A DNA stretch of 38,323 nucleotides, from positions 1 to 38,323 of the forward strand of contig JAENVV010000006.1 of the NCBI GenBank assembly GCA_016650365.1, given 5' to 3'. Below are positions 15,824 through 24,545 of this stretch, piece by piece. The stretch's first letter is position 1. Each line of letters starts with the position of its first letter. A program made the position numbers and the translations under genes. Below the pieces are notes generated by a model, which was not told the origin of the DNA, made no database searches, and saw only the letters and a list, made by a program, of their open reading frames with translations. The stretch comes from Acidimicrobiia bacterium (GTDB lineage: Bacteria; Actinomycetota; Acidimicrobiia; Spongiisociales; JAENVV01).

Positions 15824-17727
15824 TATCGGTCGGGGGTTACCCGAAGCCATGTGAACTCGTATGGTCCCAACCGCACCCCAGCGTCGAGTGACCGCGGCTG
15901 GCCGGAGATGAGGTCGAGTGCGTCCGGTGCGAATCCGGCCAGGGTCTCGTCGCTCACCACATGGTCGGCGTCGTCGAAGTTGGCCAGGACCAACACGACC
16001 GACGACTCGCCTGGCCGCTGATAGCCGAGGATGTGCTGATTGTTCGTATGGAAACCGATGAGCCGTCCGCCGGCGAGCTCCGGTGTGGCGCGCCGCAGCT
16101 CGATCAGTCGGTGGAGGCCCGCGTAGGTCATGCCGGCCGACGTGGAGAGGTCGTGCCGGTCGGCGTATCGTTTTGTGGGGAAAGGCGGCCGGTTGACCCA
16201 GCGGCTGTCTTTGGCGTGTTCGGGGTCGTCGAGGTAGCCGTAATCGTTGAGTTGACCGACCTCATCTCCCAGGAAGATCAGCGGTATCCCGCCGGTGCTG
16301 AGCGCGATCGAATGCGTAAGGAGGATCCGACGTATCGCAAATGGCGCGTCCTGTTCGAGCCCACAGAGGGATGCAGTCGTGCCGGCCACCCGTGCGTCAC
16401 CGGTCCGCGGGTTTTCCTGGAACGGGACGCCGCGGGCGAAGCTCCCATCGAACCGGTTCACATAGAAAGCGTTGAGGAAACGACGGTGGTCATATCCGTT
16501 GATTTCGAGAGCGGCGGCGTCTTCGTCGGAGAACGTCCACCCGATGTCGTCGTGACTCCGTACGTAATTGACCCAGGCCGTGCCCTCCGGGATCGTGTGG
16601 CGCCGGTCGAGTGCCTGGGCCAGCAGGCTGACTTGCCCGGTGGCGAGCGACTCCCAGATCAACGCCATCTGCAGTGGGTTGTACGAGAGTTGGCACTCGG
16701 CCGGGTGGATGTACTGCTTGACTTCGTCTGGGTGTACGATCGCTTCGGATTTGAAGACGAGAGATGGTGCGGCGAGGCGGCAGACGGCGTTGAACGCCCG
16801 GATGAGGGTGTGCGCCTGGGGCAGGCTCTCGCACCGGGTTCCAAGTTGTTTCCAGATGAAGGCGGCAGCATCCATCCGAAGAATTTCGATTCCCTGATTG
16901 GCGAGGAAGAGCATTTCGCCAGCCATCGCTCGGAACACGGCGGGATTGGCATAGTTGAGATCCCACTGGAATTGGTAGAAGGTCGCCCAGATCCACCGCC
17001 CGTCCGGCAGCTGCACAAAAGAGCCAGGGTGGTCGTCAGGAAAGATCTCCCTGACCGTCTCTTCGTAGGCGTCTGGGAGCTGACGGTCAGGGAAGATCCA
17101 GTAGTAGTCCTCGTATTCGCGTTCCCCGGCGATAGCCCGTCTCGCCCATTCGTGTTCGTTCGAGGTGTGGTTGAAAACGAAGTCAACCACGAGTGAAATC
17201 CCCGCCGCTCGGAGTTCGGTGGCGAGCTGGCGCAATGTGGCCATGTCGCCCAGAACCGGGTTCACTTCGCGGTAGCTCGACACCGCATAACCCCCGTCCG
17301 AATGAGGCTCGGGTGCTACAAAAAGCGGCATTAGATGCAGATACGTGAGTCCCAGTTCGCGGAAGTAGGGGATCTTCTGGCGCACGCCGTCGAGGTCTCT
17401 CGCGTAACGGTCGACGTAGCACACGCCTCCGAGCATCTCCCCGGATTCAAACCAGTGCGGGTTCTCTTCGCGCTGCACATCCAGCGCGATGAGATCTGCT
17501 GAACGCCTGGCGTATGACCTGGCAGCCAGTGCGAGGAGTTCGTCGAACTGTTCGGCCACATCAGGGCGATCTCCGTAGACCTCGGTAAACAGCCTGCCCA
17601 GCGTCGGATAGACGAGATCAAACCTCAGCTGGAACTGGACAAGAGCATCGCGGTCGCCGTCCCAATCCCGGGTGATCTTCTGCCAGTTGCTCAATGCATC
17701 GGCGGGAAGGTCGTCGGTGAGCGGCAC
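15823..17727 (-). CDS. Amylosucrase (GH13)
   Basis: A cytoplasmic glucansucrase (EC 2.4.1.4) that transfers glucose from sucrose onto an alpha-1,4-glucan, releasing fructose. Large blocks match the Neisseria polysaccharea enzyme as I recall it: [89 protein letters not shown] and [15 protein letters not shown]. Counting from GTG 17727, the nucleophile is Asp286, the acid/base Glu328 and the third acid Asp393, the same numbers as the Neisseria enzyme; Asp144 and Arg509 of the sucrose pocket are also in register. GTG 17727 is preferred over ATG 17733 because a TAGACT box directly abuts that ATG. With malQ at 30441 it could supply alpha-glucan metabolism. Confidence 0.95.
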   Translation of the reverse strand: MPLTDDLPADALSNWQKITRDWDGDRDALVQFQLRFDLVYPTLGRLFTEVYGDRPDVAEQFDELLALAARSYARRSADLIALDVQREENPHWFESGEMLGGVCYVDRYARDLDGVRQKIPYFRELGLTYLHLMPLFVAPEPHSDGGYAVSSYREVNPVLGDMATLRQLATELRAAGISLVVDFVFNHTSNEHEWARRAIAGEREYEDYYWIFPDRQLPDAYEETVREIFPDDHPGSFVQLPDGRWIWATFYQFQWDLNYANPAVFRAMAGEMLFLANQGIEILRMDAAAFIWKQLGTRCESLPQAHTLIRAFNAVCRLAAPSLVFKSEAIVHPDEVKQYIHPAECQLSYNPLQMALIWESLATGQVSLLAQALDRRHTIPEGTAWVNYVRSHDDIGWTFSDEDAAALEINGYDHRRFLNAFYVNRFDGSFARGVPFQENPRTGDARVAGTTASLCGLEQDAPFAIRRILLTHSIALSTGGIPLIFLGDEVGQLNDYGYLDDPEHAKDSRWVNRPPFPTKRYADRHDLSTSAGMTYAGLHRLIELRRATPELAGGRLIGFHTNNQHILGYQRPGESSVVLVLANFDDADHVVSDETLAGFAPDALDLISGQPRSLDAGVRLGPYEFTWLRVTPDR

Positions 17728-17733
17728 GGGCAT

Positions 17734-17739
17734 AGTCTA
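17734..17739 (-). promoter_or_regulatory. Putative -10 box (TAGACT) for the amylosucrase gene
   Basis: On the minus strand TAGACT touches the ATG at 17733 and lies six bases before the in-frame GTG at 17727, which favours the GTG as start. Confidence 0.45.
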
Positions 17740-17864
17740 CGTCGGAAGCCCACCGACAGATTCTCCGCCGATCGCTATCCGATCAGCGAGGGTCATGCGG
17801 GCGGCCCGGGTCGGATCGGGCCAGAACTCCGCTAGCGTCGGTTTGACGTTCAGGAGGAACAGGA

Positions 17865-18665
17865 ATGTTCGAAAACCAGACTGCCGTGATCACCGGAGGG
17901 GCCAGCGGAATCGGCCTTGGGATCGGTAAAGCGCTCGGCCGACGAGGAGCCCGGGTGGTGCTCGCCGACCTCGACCGGAACGCCCTTGCCCAACAAGTCG
18001 GCGAACTCAGCGAGGCGGGTATCGAGGTGCTTGGTCACCCGACCGACGTGACAGACAAGCGGTCGGTTGCCGAATTGGCAGGCATGGTGGAAAAGGATTT
18101 GGGCGGATGTGACCTTCTCTTCAATAACGCCGGCGTGGCGGTTTTCGGTCCGTTTGTCGAAGCGACCGACGCAGATTGGGAATTCACGATGGGGGTGAAC
18201 TTCTGGGGAGTTCTCAATGGGCTGCAAGCCTTTGTGCCTGCCATGATCAAGCGAGGCTCCGGCCATATCGTCAACACCGCTTCGATGAGTGGGCTCGTCG
18301 GGATGGAGAATCTGAGCGTGTATTGCGCGTCTAAGTTCGCGGTGGTTGGTCTTTCCGAATCGCTCCGCCGTGAATTGGCACCGGCTGGTGTCGGTGTCTC
18401 GGTGTTATGCCCGATGGTGGTCGACACGCCGATCAGCGAAAACTCGGTCCGGATGCGACCGGCGGATCTCGTCAACGACGTCGCCGCCCCGGATGTCACT
18501 GCCAACCTCGTAGGTGGCGTCATCAGCGTTGACCAAGTCGCCGCGCTGGTCGTCAAGGCCGTCATCAACAACGATCCATACATTCTTACCCATCCGGATC
18601 AGGCGCCCATCTTGCTGCGACGGTCCTCTCGTCTCGCAGAGGCTGCTGATCGAGTGTTCGGCTGA
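17865..18665 (+). CDS. SDR-family oxidoreductase
   Basis: A 266-residue classical short-chain dehydrogenase with TGGASGIGLG for the cofactor, LFNNAG, and catalytic Ser140, Tyr153 and Lys157 (YCASK). Asp35-Leu-Asp37 after the second strand suggests NAD preference. The protein's C-terminus (DPYILTHPDQ) matches actinobacterial SDRs found beside acyl-CoA genes, often of unknown substrate. A strong ribosome binding site, AGGAGG, lies eight bases before the ATG, and TAGCGT at 17833-17838 is a possible -10. It overlaps the racemase gene by one base (TGATG), so the two are translationally coupled and probably act on the same acyl or hydroxyacyl substrate. Confidence 0.88.
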   Translation: MFENQTAVITGGASGIGLGIGKALGRRGARVVLADLDRNALAQQVGELSEAGIEVLGHPTDVTDKRSVAELAGMVEKDLGGCDLLFNNAGVAVFGPFVEATDADWEFTMGVNFWGVLNGLQAFVPAMIKRGSGHIVNTASMSGLVGMENLSVYCASKFAVVGLSESLRRELAPAGVGVSVLCPMVVDTPISENSVRMRPADLVNDVAAPDVTANLVGGVISVDQVAALVVKAVINNDPYILTHPDQAPILLRRSSRLAEAADRVFG

Positions 18666-19807
18666 TGGCTGGCCCATTGACCGGGGTCCAGATCGTCGAA
18701 CTTGCCGGCATCGGCCCCGGTCCGTTCTGCGCAATGATGCTTGCCGACATGGGAGCTGAGGTCGTCCGGGTGGATCGTCCCGACCAGGTAGGCAGATCGA
18801 ACTGGAACTCGTATGACGTTCTCAACCGTGGGCGGCGGACCATCGCAGTGAATCTGAAGCATCCTGATGGCGTCGAAGTCGTGATGAAACTGATCGAAGC
18901 GGCCGATGGGCTTATTGAGGGATTTCGGCCGGGGGTTGCCGAGCGGCTCGGGCTTGGGCCGGATTTGTGTTGGGAACGCAATCCCGGTCTTGTATATGGT
19001 CGGATGACCGGGTGGGGGCAGAACGGCCCGCTGTCACACACCGCCGGGCATGACATCGATTACATTGCCATATCGGGCGTTCTCGGTGCGATTGGGAGGG
19101 CAGGAGAAAGGCCGGTACCGCCGCTCAACCTCGTCGGCGACTTCGGAGGGGGCGGCCTGCTGCTGGCGTTCGGGATGGTTTGTGGACTGCTCGAGGCCAG
19201 GGAGTCAGGACTGGGCCAGGTCGTCGATGCCGCGATGACGGACGGTTCGTCGATCCTCTCCACGTTTGTCTACGGTTTGGCAGCAGCCGGTTTGTGGGAC
19301 CTTGATCGCAAAGGCACAAATCTCCTGGATTCCGGGGCGCCCTGGTACGACACGTACGCGACGGCAGACGGGCTCTATATGGCGGTAGGAGCCATCGAGC
19401 CGCAGTTTTATCAGGCGCTTCTCAACGGCCTCGGATTGTCAGAAACCGATCTCCCCGCTCAGCACGACGCGGCGCGATGGCCAGATCTGCGCCGGGCCTT
19501 CGCCGAACGGTTTGCCGAGAAAACCCGGGAAGGATGGGTGGCGGTCTTCGATGGTACCGATGCGTGTGTTGCGCCGGTTCTTCGGCTTAGCGAGGCGGCT
19601 GAGCATCCTCACAATGTGGCGCGGTCTACCTTTGTCGACATCGATGGGATCACGCAACCGGCCCCTGCCCCCCGATTCAGTCGGACCCCGTCGGCTACGC
19701 CAGCTCCTCCTGCCGGGCCGGGTACTCACACCGACTTGGTCCTCGCAGACATGGGCCTGTCTGTTTCGGCGATCAAGGCACTTCGTGAATCGGGTGCGAT
19801 CGCCTGA
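18665..19807 (+). CDS. CaiB/BaiF CoA-transferase family protein, alpha-methylacyl-CoA racemase type
   Basis: A 380-residue class III CoA-transferase-fold protein. It resembles alpha-methylacyl-CoA racemase, which interconverts (2R)- and (2S)-2-methylacyl-CoAs so that acyl-CoA dehydrogenase can act. The racemase catalytic residues appear in place: His129 in TAGHDIDYIA, Asp159 in LVGDFGGGG and Glu245 in VGAIEPQFY. The N-terminal ELAGIGPGPFCAMMLADMGA and VNLKHPDG are family hallmarks. The start overlaps the SDR stop. The neighbouring acyl-CoA synthetase, hydratase, dehydrogenase and acyl-CoA dehydrogenase support a branched-chain fatty-acid or sterol side-chain role, which is an inference. Confidence 0.92.
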   Translation: MAGPLTGVQIVELAGIGPGPFCAMMLADMGAEVVRVDRPDQVGRSNWNSYDVLNRGRRTIAVNLKHPDGVEVVMKLIEAADGLIEGFRPGVAERLGLGPDLCWERNPGLVYGRMTGWGQNGPLSHTAGHDIDYIAISGVLGAIGRAGERPVPPLNLVGDFGGGGLLLAFGMVCGLLEARESGLGQVVDAAMTDGSSILSTFVYGLAAAGLWDLDRKGTNLLDSGAPWYDTYATADGLYMAVGAIEPQFYQALLNGLGLSETDLPAQHDAARWPDLRRAFAERFAEKTREGWVAVFDGTDACVAPVLRLSEAAEHPHNVARSTFVDIDGITQPAPAPRFSRTPSATPAPPAGPGTHTDLVLADMGLSVSAIKALRESGAIA

Positions 19808-19876
19808 CTGCTCCTCGCCGTAGCTGCCTCGGAGTGACTACGATTGGGTCCACAGAACGAGGTTTTCGGAGGAATG

Positions 19877-21664
19877 ATGCAGGAGTATTCGAGTCCGGTC
19901 GCGGTTGAGGTCGACCCCAATGAAACCGTGCCGGATGGATTGTGGGAGGCCGAGCGCAACCACCCGAATCGGGCTGCCCTTGCCTACCGTGATGGTGAAG
20001 GCTTCGTGGATGTTTCGACCAAGGAGCTCGCTGATCGGGTTCGGAGGATCGCGGCCGGATTCATGGCGGCCGGCATCGAGAAGGGCGATCGGATTTGTCT
20101 GTTCTCGTCGTCTCGTCGTGAGTTCACCGAGGTCGACTACGCCATTTGGGCGGCCGGTTGTGCGACCGTGACGATCTATGAAACGTCTTCTTCTGAGCAG
20201 GTTGAGTGGATCGTCAAAGACTCGGGAGCGACGGCCATCGTTTGCGAGAATGATCGACTGGTAGCGGTCTTCAATGAGCGGGCCGGTACGTTGGGTACGG
20301 TCAAGCATGTGTACTCGATCGAGTCCGGTGGCCTCGATGCGCTTGTTGAGGCTGGAGCAGCGATTTCGGATGATGAGGTGATGGCTCGCGCCGCCAGCGT
20401 CGACCAGGTGGATCTCGCCACCCTTGTGTACACATCTGGCACTACCGGTCTACCGAAGGGGTGTCATCTCACTCACCGCAACTTCGTGTTCATCATTCGC
20501 AACGTTGCTTCCGATGCGAGCGACGTGCTCTACGCGGGCGCATCGACCCTGATGTTCCTTCCTTTGGCTCATATTTTTGCCAGACTCGTTCAGGTTGGAT
20601 CGGTCAACGTAGGTTCGAAGATTGCTTTCTCCACTGGCATCCCGCAGCTGATGGAAGAGTTGCAGATGGTCAAGCCGACCTGGATCTTTTCGGTCCCGCG
20701 GGTTTTCGAGAAGGTGTACAACAGTTCCGCGGCCAAGGCCGCCGATGATGGCAAAGGCAAGATATTCGATATCGCTGCACAGACAGCAATCGATTTCGCC
20801 AAACAGCGCGAAGCCGGGGCGGTTGGCTTGGCGACACGTCTCAAGCACATGGTCTTCGACAAGCTGGTCTATGCGAAGATTCGCGCGGCGCTCGGCGGCC
20901 GGGCTGCCCACGCCATCTCCGGTGGGGCACCACTGGGAGAGCGGCTCGGGTACTTCTATTCAGGGGTGGGCTTGAAAGTCTATGAGGGGTATGGCCTAAC
21001 GGAGACCTCGGCCGGATCGACTCTCAACCGTCAAGGGGCGATGAAGATCGGAACGGTCGGCAGACCCATCTCCGGTGTGTCGATCAGGATTGCCGAGGAT
21101 GGTGAAGTGCTCATTGCCGGCCCTCACGTGTTCTCGGGATACTGGAACAACGATGGCGCCACGAGCGAAGCCATCAAAGACGGTTGGTTCCATACCGGTG
21201 ATATCGGAGCGTTGGACGATGAGGGGTTCCTTCGCATCACCGGTCGGAAAAAGGAAATCATTGTCACGGCCGGCGGCAAAAATGTCGCGCCGGCGGTCCT
21301 TGAGGACCGTTTACGTGCCCATCCTCTTGTAAGCCAATGTGTGGTGGTAGGCGACGCCCAGCCATTCATCGCGGTCATGGTGACGATCGATCCGGATGAG
21401 TTCGTTCGGTGGAAGGGTCAGCACGACAAACAAGGCGACATCCATGAGTTCGTCGATGATGTACATCTTCGAGAAGAGATTCAGGCAGCCATCCAGGAGG
21501 CCAACAATGCCGTATCCAAGGCAGAGGCCATCAAAGAATTCCGGATTCTGCCTGCCGACTTCACGATCGAGGGCGGCGAGATAACCCCGACGCTCAAAGT
21601 CAAGCGCAACGTCGTCCACGACAAATACGGCCACGTGCTGGCCGATATCTACCGCAAGAAGTAG
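19877..21664 (+). CDS. fadD: Long-chain acyl-CoA synthetase (AMP-forming)
   Basis: A 595-residue ANL-superfamily enzyme that activates fatty acids as acyl-AMP then acyl-CoA. Signatures are the P-loop YTSGTTGLPKG, VYEGYGLTETSAG, the DGWFHTGDIG hinge-side motif, and GGKNVAPAVLED; the catalytic lysine region EITPTLKVKR is near the C-terminus. It resembles the mycobacterial FadD15 group. ATG 19877 is chosen because GGAGG ends four bases upstream; the adjacent ATG 19874 would leave only one base. A TACGAT box at 19839-19844 may be its -10, so it can be transcribed separately from the racemase. A strong hairpin terminator follows. Confidence 0.93.
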   Translation: MQEYSSPVAVEVDPNETVPDGLWEAERNHPNRAALAYRDGEGFVDVSTKELADRVRRIAAGFMAAGIEKGDRICLFSSSRREFTEVDYAIWAAGCATVTIYETSSSEQVEWIVKDSGATAIVCENDRLVAVFNERAGTLGTVKHVYSIESGGLDALVEAGAAISDDEVMARAASVDQVDLATLVYTSGTTGLPKGCHLTHRNFVFIIRNVASDASDVLYAGASTLMFLPLAHIFARLVQVGSVNVGSKIAFSTGIPQLMEELQMVKPTWIFSVPRVFEKVYNSSAAKAADDGKGKIFDIAAQTAIDFAKQREAGAVGLATRLKHMVFDKLVYAKIRAALGGRAAHAISGGAPLGERLGYFYSGVGLKVYEGYGLTETSAGSTLNRQGAMKIGTVGRPISGVSIRIAEDGEVLIAGPHVFSGYWNNDGATSEAIKDGWFHTGDIGALDDEGFLRITGRKKEIIVTAGGKNVAPAVLEDRLRAHPLVSQCVVVGDAQPFIAVMVTIDPDEFVRWKGQHDKQGDIHEFVDDVHLREEIQAAIQEANNAVSKAEAIKEFRILPADFTIEGGEITPTLKVKRNVVHDKYGHVLADIYRKK

Positions 21665-21698
21665 ATATCGGCCTGGCTTCGGCCAGAGCGTGTTATCG

Positions 21699-21731
21699 AA
21701 AAGAGGGACCTTCCGCTGAGGTCCCTCTTTT
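21699..21731. terminator. Bidirectional intrinsic terminator
   Basis: AAAAGAGGGACC pairs perfectly with GGTCCCTCTTTT around a nine-base loop, giving A-runs and T-runs on both sides, so it can end both the fadD transcript and the convergent cNMP-binding gene. A smaller CTGGC-TTCG-GCCAG hairpin with a stable tetraloop precedes it at 21673-21686. Confidence 0.92.
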
Positions 21732-21759
21732 CAATGCAGCCGGAACAACGCCCGGTTGG

Positions 21760-22194
21760 CTAGCCCAACCAACTCTTGTCTGTTTCCCGCAGCCTTTCCG
21801 AAAGGGTTTCGAGGAGCTTGCGTGAGACGCTCGGCAGCTCGTTGATGATCAGTCGGAAGTCCCGGCGGCTGAATACCAGCAGGTTGGAGTCCTGGCTTGT
21901 GACCAGCGTCGCCGACCGGGGGAGCTCGTCGAGAAGGGCCATTTCACCGACAATCTCTCCTGCTCCTTTGACGGCAAGTTTGCGGTGGTTACGCCGAATG
22001 GTGATCTCACCCGAGACAATGATGAAGCACTCATCGCCGGGGGATCCCTCGTTGGCTAGAACTTGATGGGAGGCGACGCTCATCTCGTCGCAGTGCCGGG
22101 CTACCTCTGCCAATTCCTTTTGTGAGAGTTTGCTGAATAGCGGGATCGACTTGATGTGGGCGATCTTGTCGCTTTTCCGTTTGAAATGAGCCAA
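21760..22194 (-). CDS. Stand-alone cyclic-nucleotide-binding (Crp-like) domain protein
   Basis: A 144-residue protein that is essentially one cNMP-binding beta-roll: IPLFSKLSQKELAEVARHC, GDECFIIVSGEITI, GEIVGEMALLDELPRSATLV, then SRRDFRLII and a C-terminal helix. The phosphate-binding cassette GEMALLDELPRSAT is well preserved, so it probably binds cAMP or a related ligand, but there is no DNA-binding helix-turn-helix or other output domain. The frame is open to an ATG at 22236, but a strong GGAGGAGGGAG ribosome binding site inside that extension points to TTG 22194 as start. A TATGCT box (plus coordinates 22225-22230) is a possible -10. It probably signals by binding a partner protein; the partner is not evident. 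Confidence 0.85.
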   Translation of the reverse strand: MAHFKRKSDKIAHIKSIPLFSKLSQKELAEVARHCDEMSVASHQVLANEGSPGDECFIIVSGEITIRRNHRKLAVKGAGEIVGEMALLDELPRSATLVTSQDSNLLVFSRRDFRLIINELPSVSRKLLETLSERLRETDKSWLG

Positions 22195-22281
22195 CGTGCT
22201 CCCTCCTCCTATTGGTGAGGGGATAGCATATGTCAAGATCCTGGTGGCTGCGGTTTATCCAAGAAATCGATGGATCGCGTG

Positions 22282-22287
22282 TACATT
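22282..22287 (+). promoter_or_regulatory. Putative -10 box (TACATT) for the DUF4870 gene
   Basis: TACATT ends six bases before ATG 22294 and selects that start over the in-frame ATG at 22270. Confidence 0.45.
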
Positions 22288-22293
22288 CTTGGA

Positions 22294-22665
22294 ATGGACA
22301 TCAATGAATCTGCCAATGCACCGTTTTCGGGTATGACCAAAGAAGAACGAGATTGGTCAATGTGGGCCCACTTCTCGACACTGTCGGTGTTGGTTGCGAT
22401 TCCCGGATTTATCGGGCCGGCGGTTATCTGGTTTTTGAAGAAGGATGAGTCGCCGGTTATTGCCGGACAGGCCAAAGAATCACTCAACTTTCAGATCACG
22501 ATGTTCATCTACATGGTGATCTCGGCGCTCCTCATCCTGGTCCTGGTTGGGGTGATTCTGTTCCCGCTTGTGATCATCGCGGACATCGTGTTTGCGATCA
22601 TTGCCGGAGTCCGGGCTGGAGAAGGTGTCGAGTACCGATATCCAATGACCATCCGGTTCCTCTGA
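22294..22665 (+). CDS. DUF4870 small membrane protein
   Basis: A 123-residue predicted membrane protein of the DUF4870 type. The pattern TKEERDWSMWAHFS, a first helix ending GPAVIWFLKKDESP, then AGQAKESLNFQ and a hydrophobic pair of helices ending in GEGVEYRYPMTIRFL is characteristic of the family. The function of the family is not known. It is divergent from the cNMP-binding gene and followed by a 112-base gap before the beta-oxidation genes. Confidence 0.85.
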   Translation: MDINESANAPFSGMTKEERDWSMWAHFSTLSVLVAIPGFIGPAVIWFLKKDESPVIAGQAKESLNFQITMFIYMVISALLILVLVGVILFPLVIIADIVFAIIAGVRAGEGVEYRYPMTIRFL

Positions 22666-22716
22666 AGTACCGTTCAACCAGTCGTACTCCGGGGAGGGAT
22701 CGGGCCGACCGATGTA

Positions 22717-22726
22717 AACCGCGGTT
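22717..22726. promoter_or_regulatory. Palindrome AACCGCGGTT, possible operator
   Basis: A perfect 10-bp palindrome within TAAACCGCGGTTAA, 51 bases before the start of the SDR-MaoC-acyl-CoA dehydrogenase genes and just upstream of a TAGGCT box at 22740-22745. It could be a repressor site for this operon. No regulator of the TetR or FadR type is present in the window. Confidence 0.35.
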
Positions 22727-22777
22727 AACACGCGACCGCTAGGCTATCGGGGTTGCCGAAAACGGAGCCTCAGTCGC

Positions 22778-23683
22778 ATGTCTGACATCACTTTTGATAA
22801 TCGGGTCGCCATTGTCACGGGAGCTGGTGGCGGCCTCGGGAAAACCTATGCGCTCGAGTTAGCGCGTCGTGGAGCCAGAGTTGTTGTCAACGATCTGGGT
22901 GGAGGGGTGGACGGATCCGGCCGTTCCACGCGAGCCGCCGATACGGTGGTGGATGAGATCGTGGCAGCTGGTGGAGAAGCCACCGCCAACTACGATTCCG
23001 TGTCGACGCCCGAGGGTGGCGCCAACATCGTCCTGACAGCCATGGACTCGTTCGGGCGGCTCGACATTCTCGTGAACAATGCCGGCATCTTGCGTGATAC
23101 GTCGTTCGCCAAGATGACTACGGACCAGATCGATGCCGTCATTGATGTTCACCTTAAAGGCGCCTTCTATGTGTCACAACCAGCCTTCGCCATCATGAAG
23201 GAGAGTGGGTACGGGCGGATCGTCAACACGTCCTCGCCGTCGGGTCTCTTCGGTAACTTCGGTCAGGTCAATTACGGAGCTGCCAAAGCCGGATTGATGG
23301 GTATGGCATCAGTCATGGCGATCGAGGGAGTCAAGTACAACATCAAGGTCAACACGATTGCCCCGGTGGCCAAGACCCGGATGACCGAAGACCTGCTCGG
23401 CCCACTCGCCGACCTGGTCGACCCCGAGCAAGTCACCCCGATGGTCGTCTATCTCGCCTCAGAGGCGTGCGAACTCACCCATCAGGTCTTTTCGGTGGGA
23501 GGTGGCCGCTACGCCCGCATTTTCGTCGGAGTTGGTGACGGCTGGTTCGCCGGCCAAGGAGTGGTACCGAGCGTCGAAGACATTCACGCCAATCTTGAGA
23601 CCATCCAGAACATCGATGAGTTCATCGTGCCGATGAACAACAATGAGGAGATGGCCCTGCTCTATAAGGCGCTTCAGGGATAA
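22778..23683 (+). CDS. SDR dehydrogenase of the peroxisomal MFE-2 type
   Basis: A 301-residue short-chain dehydrogenase that resembles the (3R)-hydroxyacyl-CoA dehydrogenase domain of multifunctional enzyme 2. Signatures: VTGAGGGLGKTYAL, VVVNDLGGGVDGSG (typical of this subfamily), LVNNAGILRD, and catalytic Ser153, Tyr166 and Lys170 in VNYGAAKAG. The C-terminal ~60 residues (VGGGRYARIF and later) follow the MFE-2 pattern. The start has a weak CGGAG upstream. It overlaps the MaoC-type hydratase by one base (TAATG), so the two activities that are fused in eukaryotic MFE-2 are split but coupled here. Confidence 0.92.
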   Translation: MSDITFDNRVAIVTGAGGGLGKTYALELARRGARVVVNDLGGGVDGSGRSTRAADTVVDEIVAAGGEATANYDSVSTPEGGANIVLTAMDSFGRLDILVNNAGILRDTSFAKMTTDQIDAVIDVHLKGAFYVSQPAFAIMKESGYGRIVNTSSPSGLFGNFGQVNYGAAKAGLMGMASVMAIEGVKYNIKVNTIAPVAKTRMTEDLLGPLADLVDPEQVTPMVVYLASEACELTHQVFSVGGGRYARIFVGVGDGWFAGQGVVPSVEDIHANLETIQNIDEFIVPMNNNEEMALLYKALQG

Positions 23684-24537
23684 TGCCGATCGACGTCTCC
23701 AAAGCCCTGGATGCGTCCCTCCCGGACGGTTCGTACAGTTGGGACGCCAATGATGTAATCCTCTATCACCTCGGAGTCGGCGCAGGGGTGCCTGCCACCG
23801 ATCCCAACGAGCTTGAGTATGTGTACGAAGCGAATTTGAAAGTGCTTCCGAGCTTCGCCTCCATTGTTCCCTTCGGGGCGATGATGGGTGTCACCAATGT
23901 CGACGGACTCGACTTCAACCTGGCCATGCTTTTGCATGGTGAGCAAGAGGTCACGCTATTTCGGCCCATCCCGCCAGACGCCAAGGTCACGAATCAGGGT
24001 CGGATCGCCGGGATTTATGACAAGGGAAAAGGCGCTCTGGTGGTGGTCGATATCGATTCGCGTGACGCCGCCGGAGATCTGTTGTTTACGAATCGTTCGT
24101 CACTCTTCCTGCGCGGCGAGGGTGGTTTTGGGGGAGAGCCCGGGCCTCCGCCCCGGCATGAGGCGCCCGATCGCGAGCCGGATCACGTCGTCGAGTCGGT
24201 GACGTTGGAGCAGCAGGCGCTGCTGTACCGGTTATCGGGGGATAGGAATCCTCTGCATGTCGATCCCGCATTCGCGGCGATCGGCGGGTTCGACCGACCG
24301 ATTCTGCACGGGTTGTGCTCCTATGGCATCGTGTGCAAGGCGGTCGTTGATACCGTGTTGGCCGGAGATGTCTCACAAGTACATGGGTACTCTGCCCGCT
24401 TCTCAGGACCGGTGGTTCCTGGCGAGACGATCGTCACCAAGATTTGGGAGAGTGAGTCGGGTTTCCTGGTGGAGGCGATCACCAAACAACGTCAGTCAAA
24501 AGTGATTTCAAACGCCAACTTGACCGTGTTTAGCTGA
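23683..24537 (+). CDS. MaoC-family (2E)-enoyl-CoA hydratase (hydratase 2)
   Basis: A 284-residue double hot-dog hydratase of the MFE-2 hydratase 2 type, which converts 2-enoyl-CoA to (3R)-3-hydroxyacyl-CoA. The catalytic motif YRLSGDRNPLHVDPAFA in the C-terminal half has Asp187 and His192. The N-terminal half is the non-catalytic hot dog that binds the acyl chain. Followed by GFDRPILHGLCSYGI, a conserved hydratase 2 segment. Start overlaps the SDR stop; the stop is eight bases before the acyl-CoA dehydrogenase ATG. The stereochemistry matches the neighbouring R-specific dehydrogenase. Confidence 0.93.
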   Translation: MPIDVSKALDASLPDGSYSWDANDVILYHLGVGAGVPATDPNELEYVYEANLKVLPSFASIVPFGAMMGVTNVDGLDFNLAMLLHGEQEVTLFRPIPPDAKVTNQGRIAGIYDKGKGALVVVDIDSRDAAGDLLFTNRSSLFLRGEGGFGGEPGPPPRHEAPDREPDHVVESVTLEQQALLYRLSGDRNPLHVDPAFAAIGGFDRPILHGLCSYGIVCKAVVDTVLAGDVSQVHGYSARFSGPVVPGETIVTKIWESESGFLVEAITKQRQSKVISNANLTVFS

Positions 24538-24545
24538 GGGATGTC

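Noticed and set aside
15961-17196. Long plus-strand frame (411 codons) inside the amylosucrase gene
   Set aside because: Antisense to a clear amylosucrase; its composition reflects the opposite strand.
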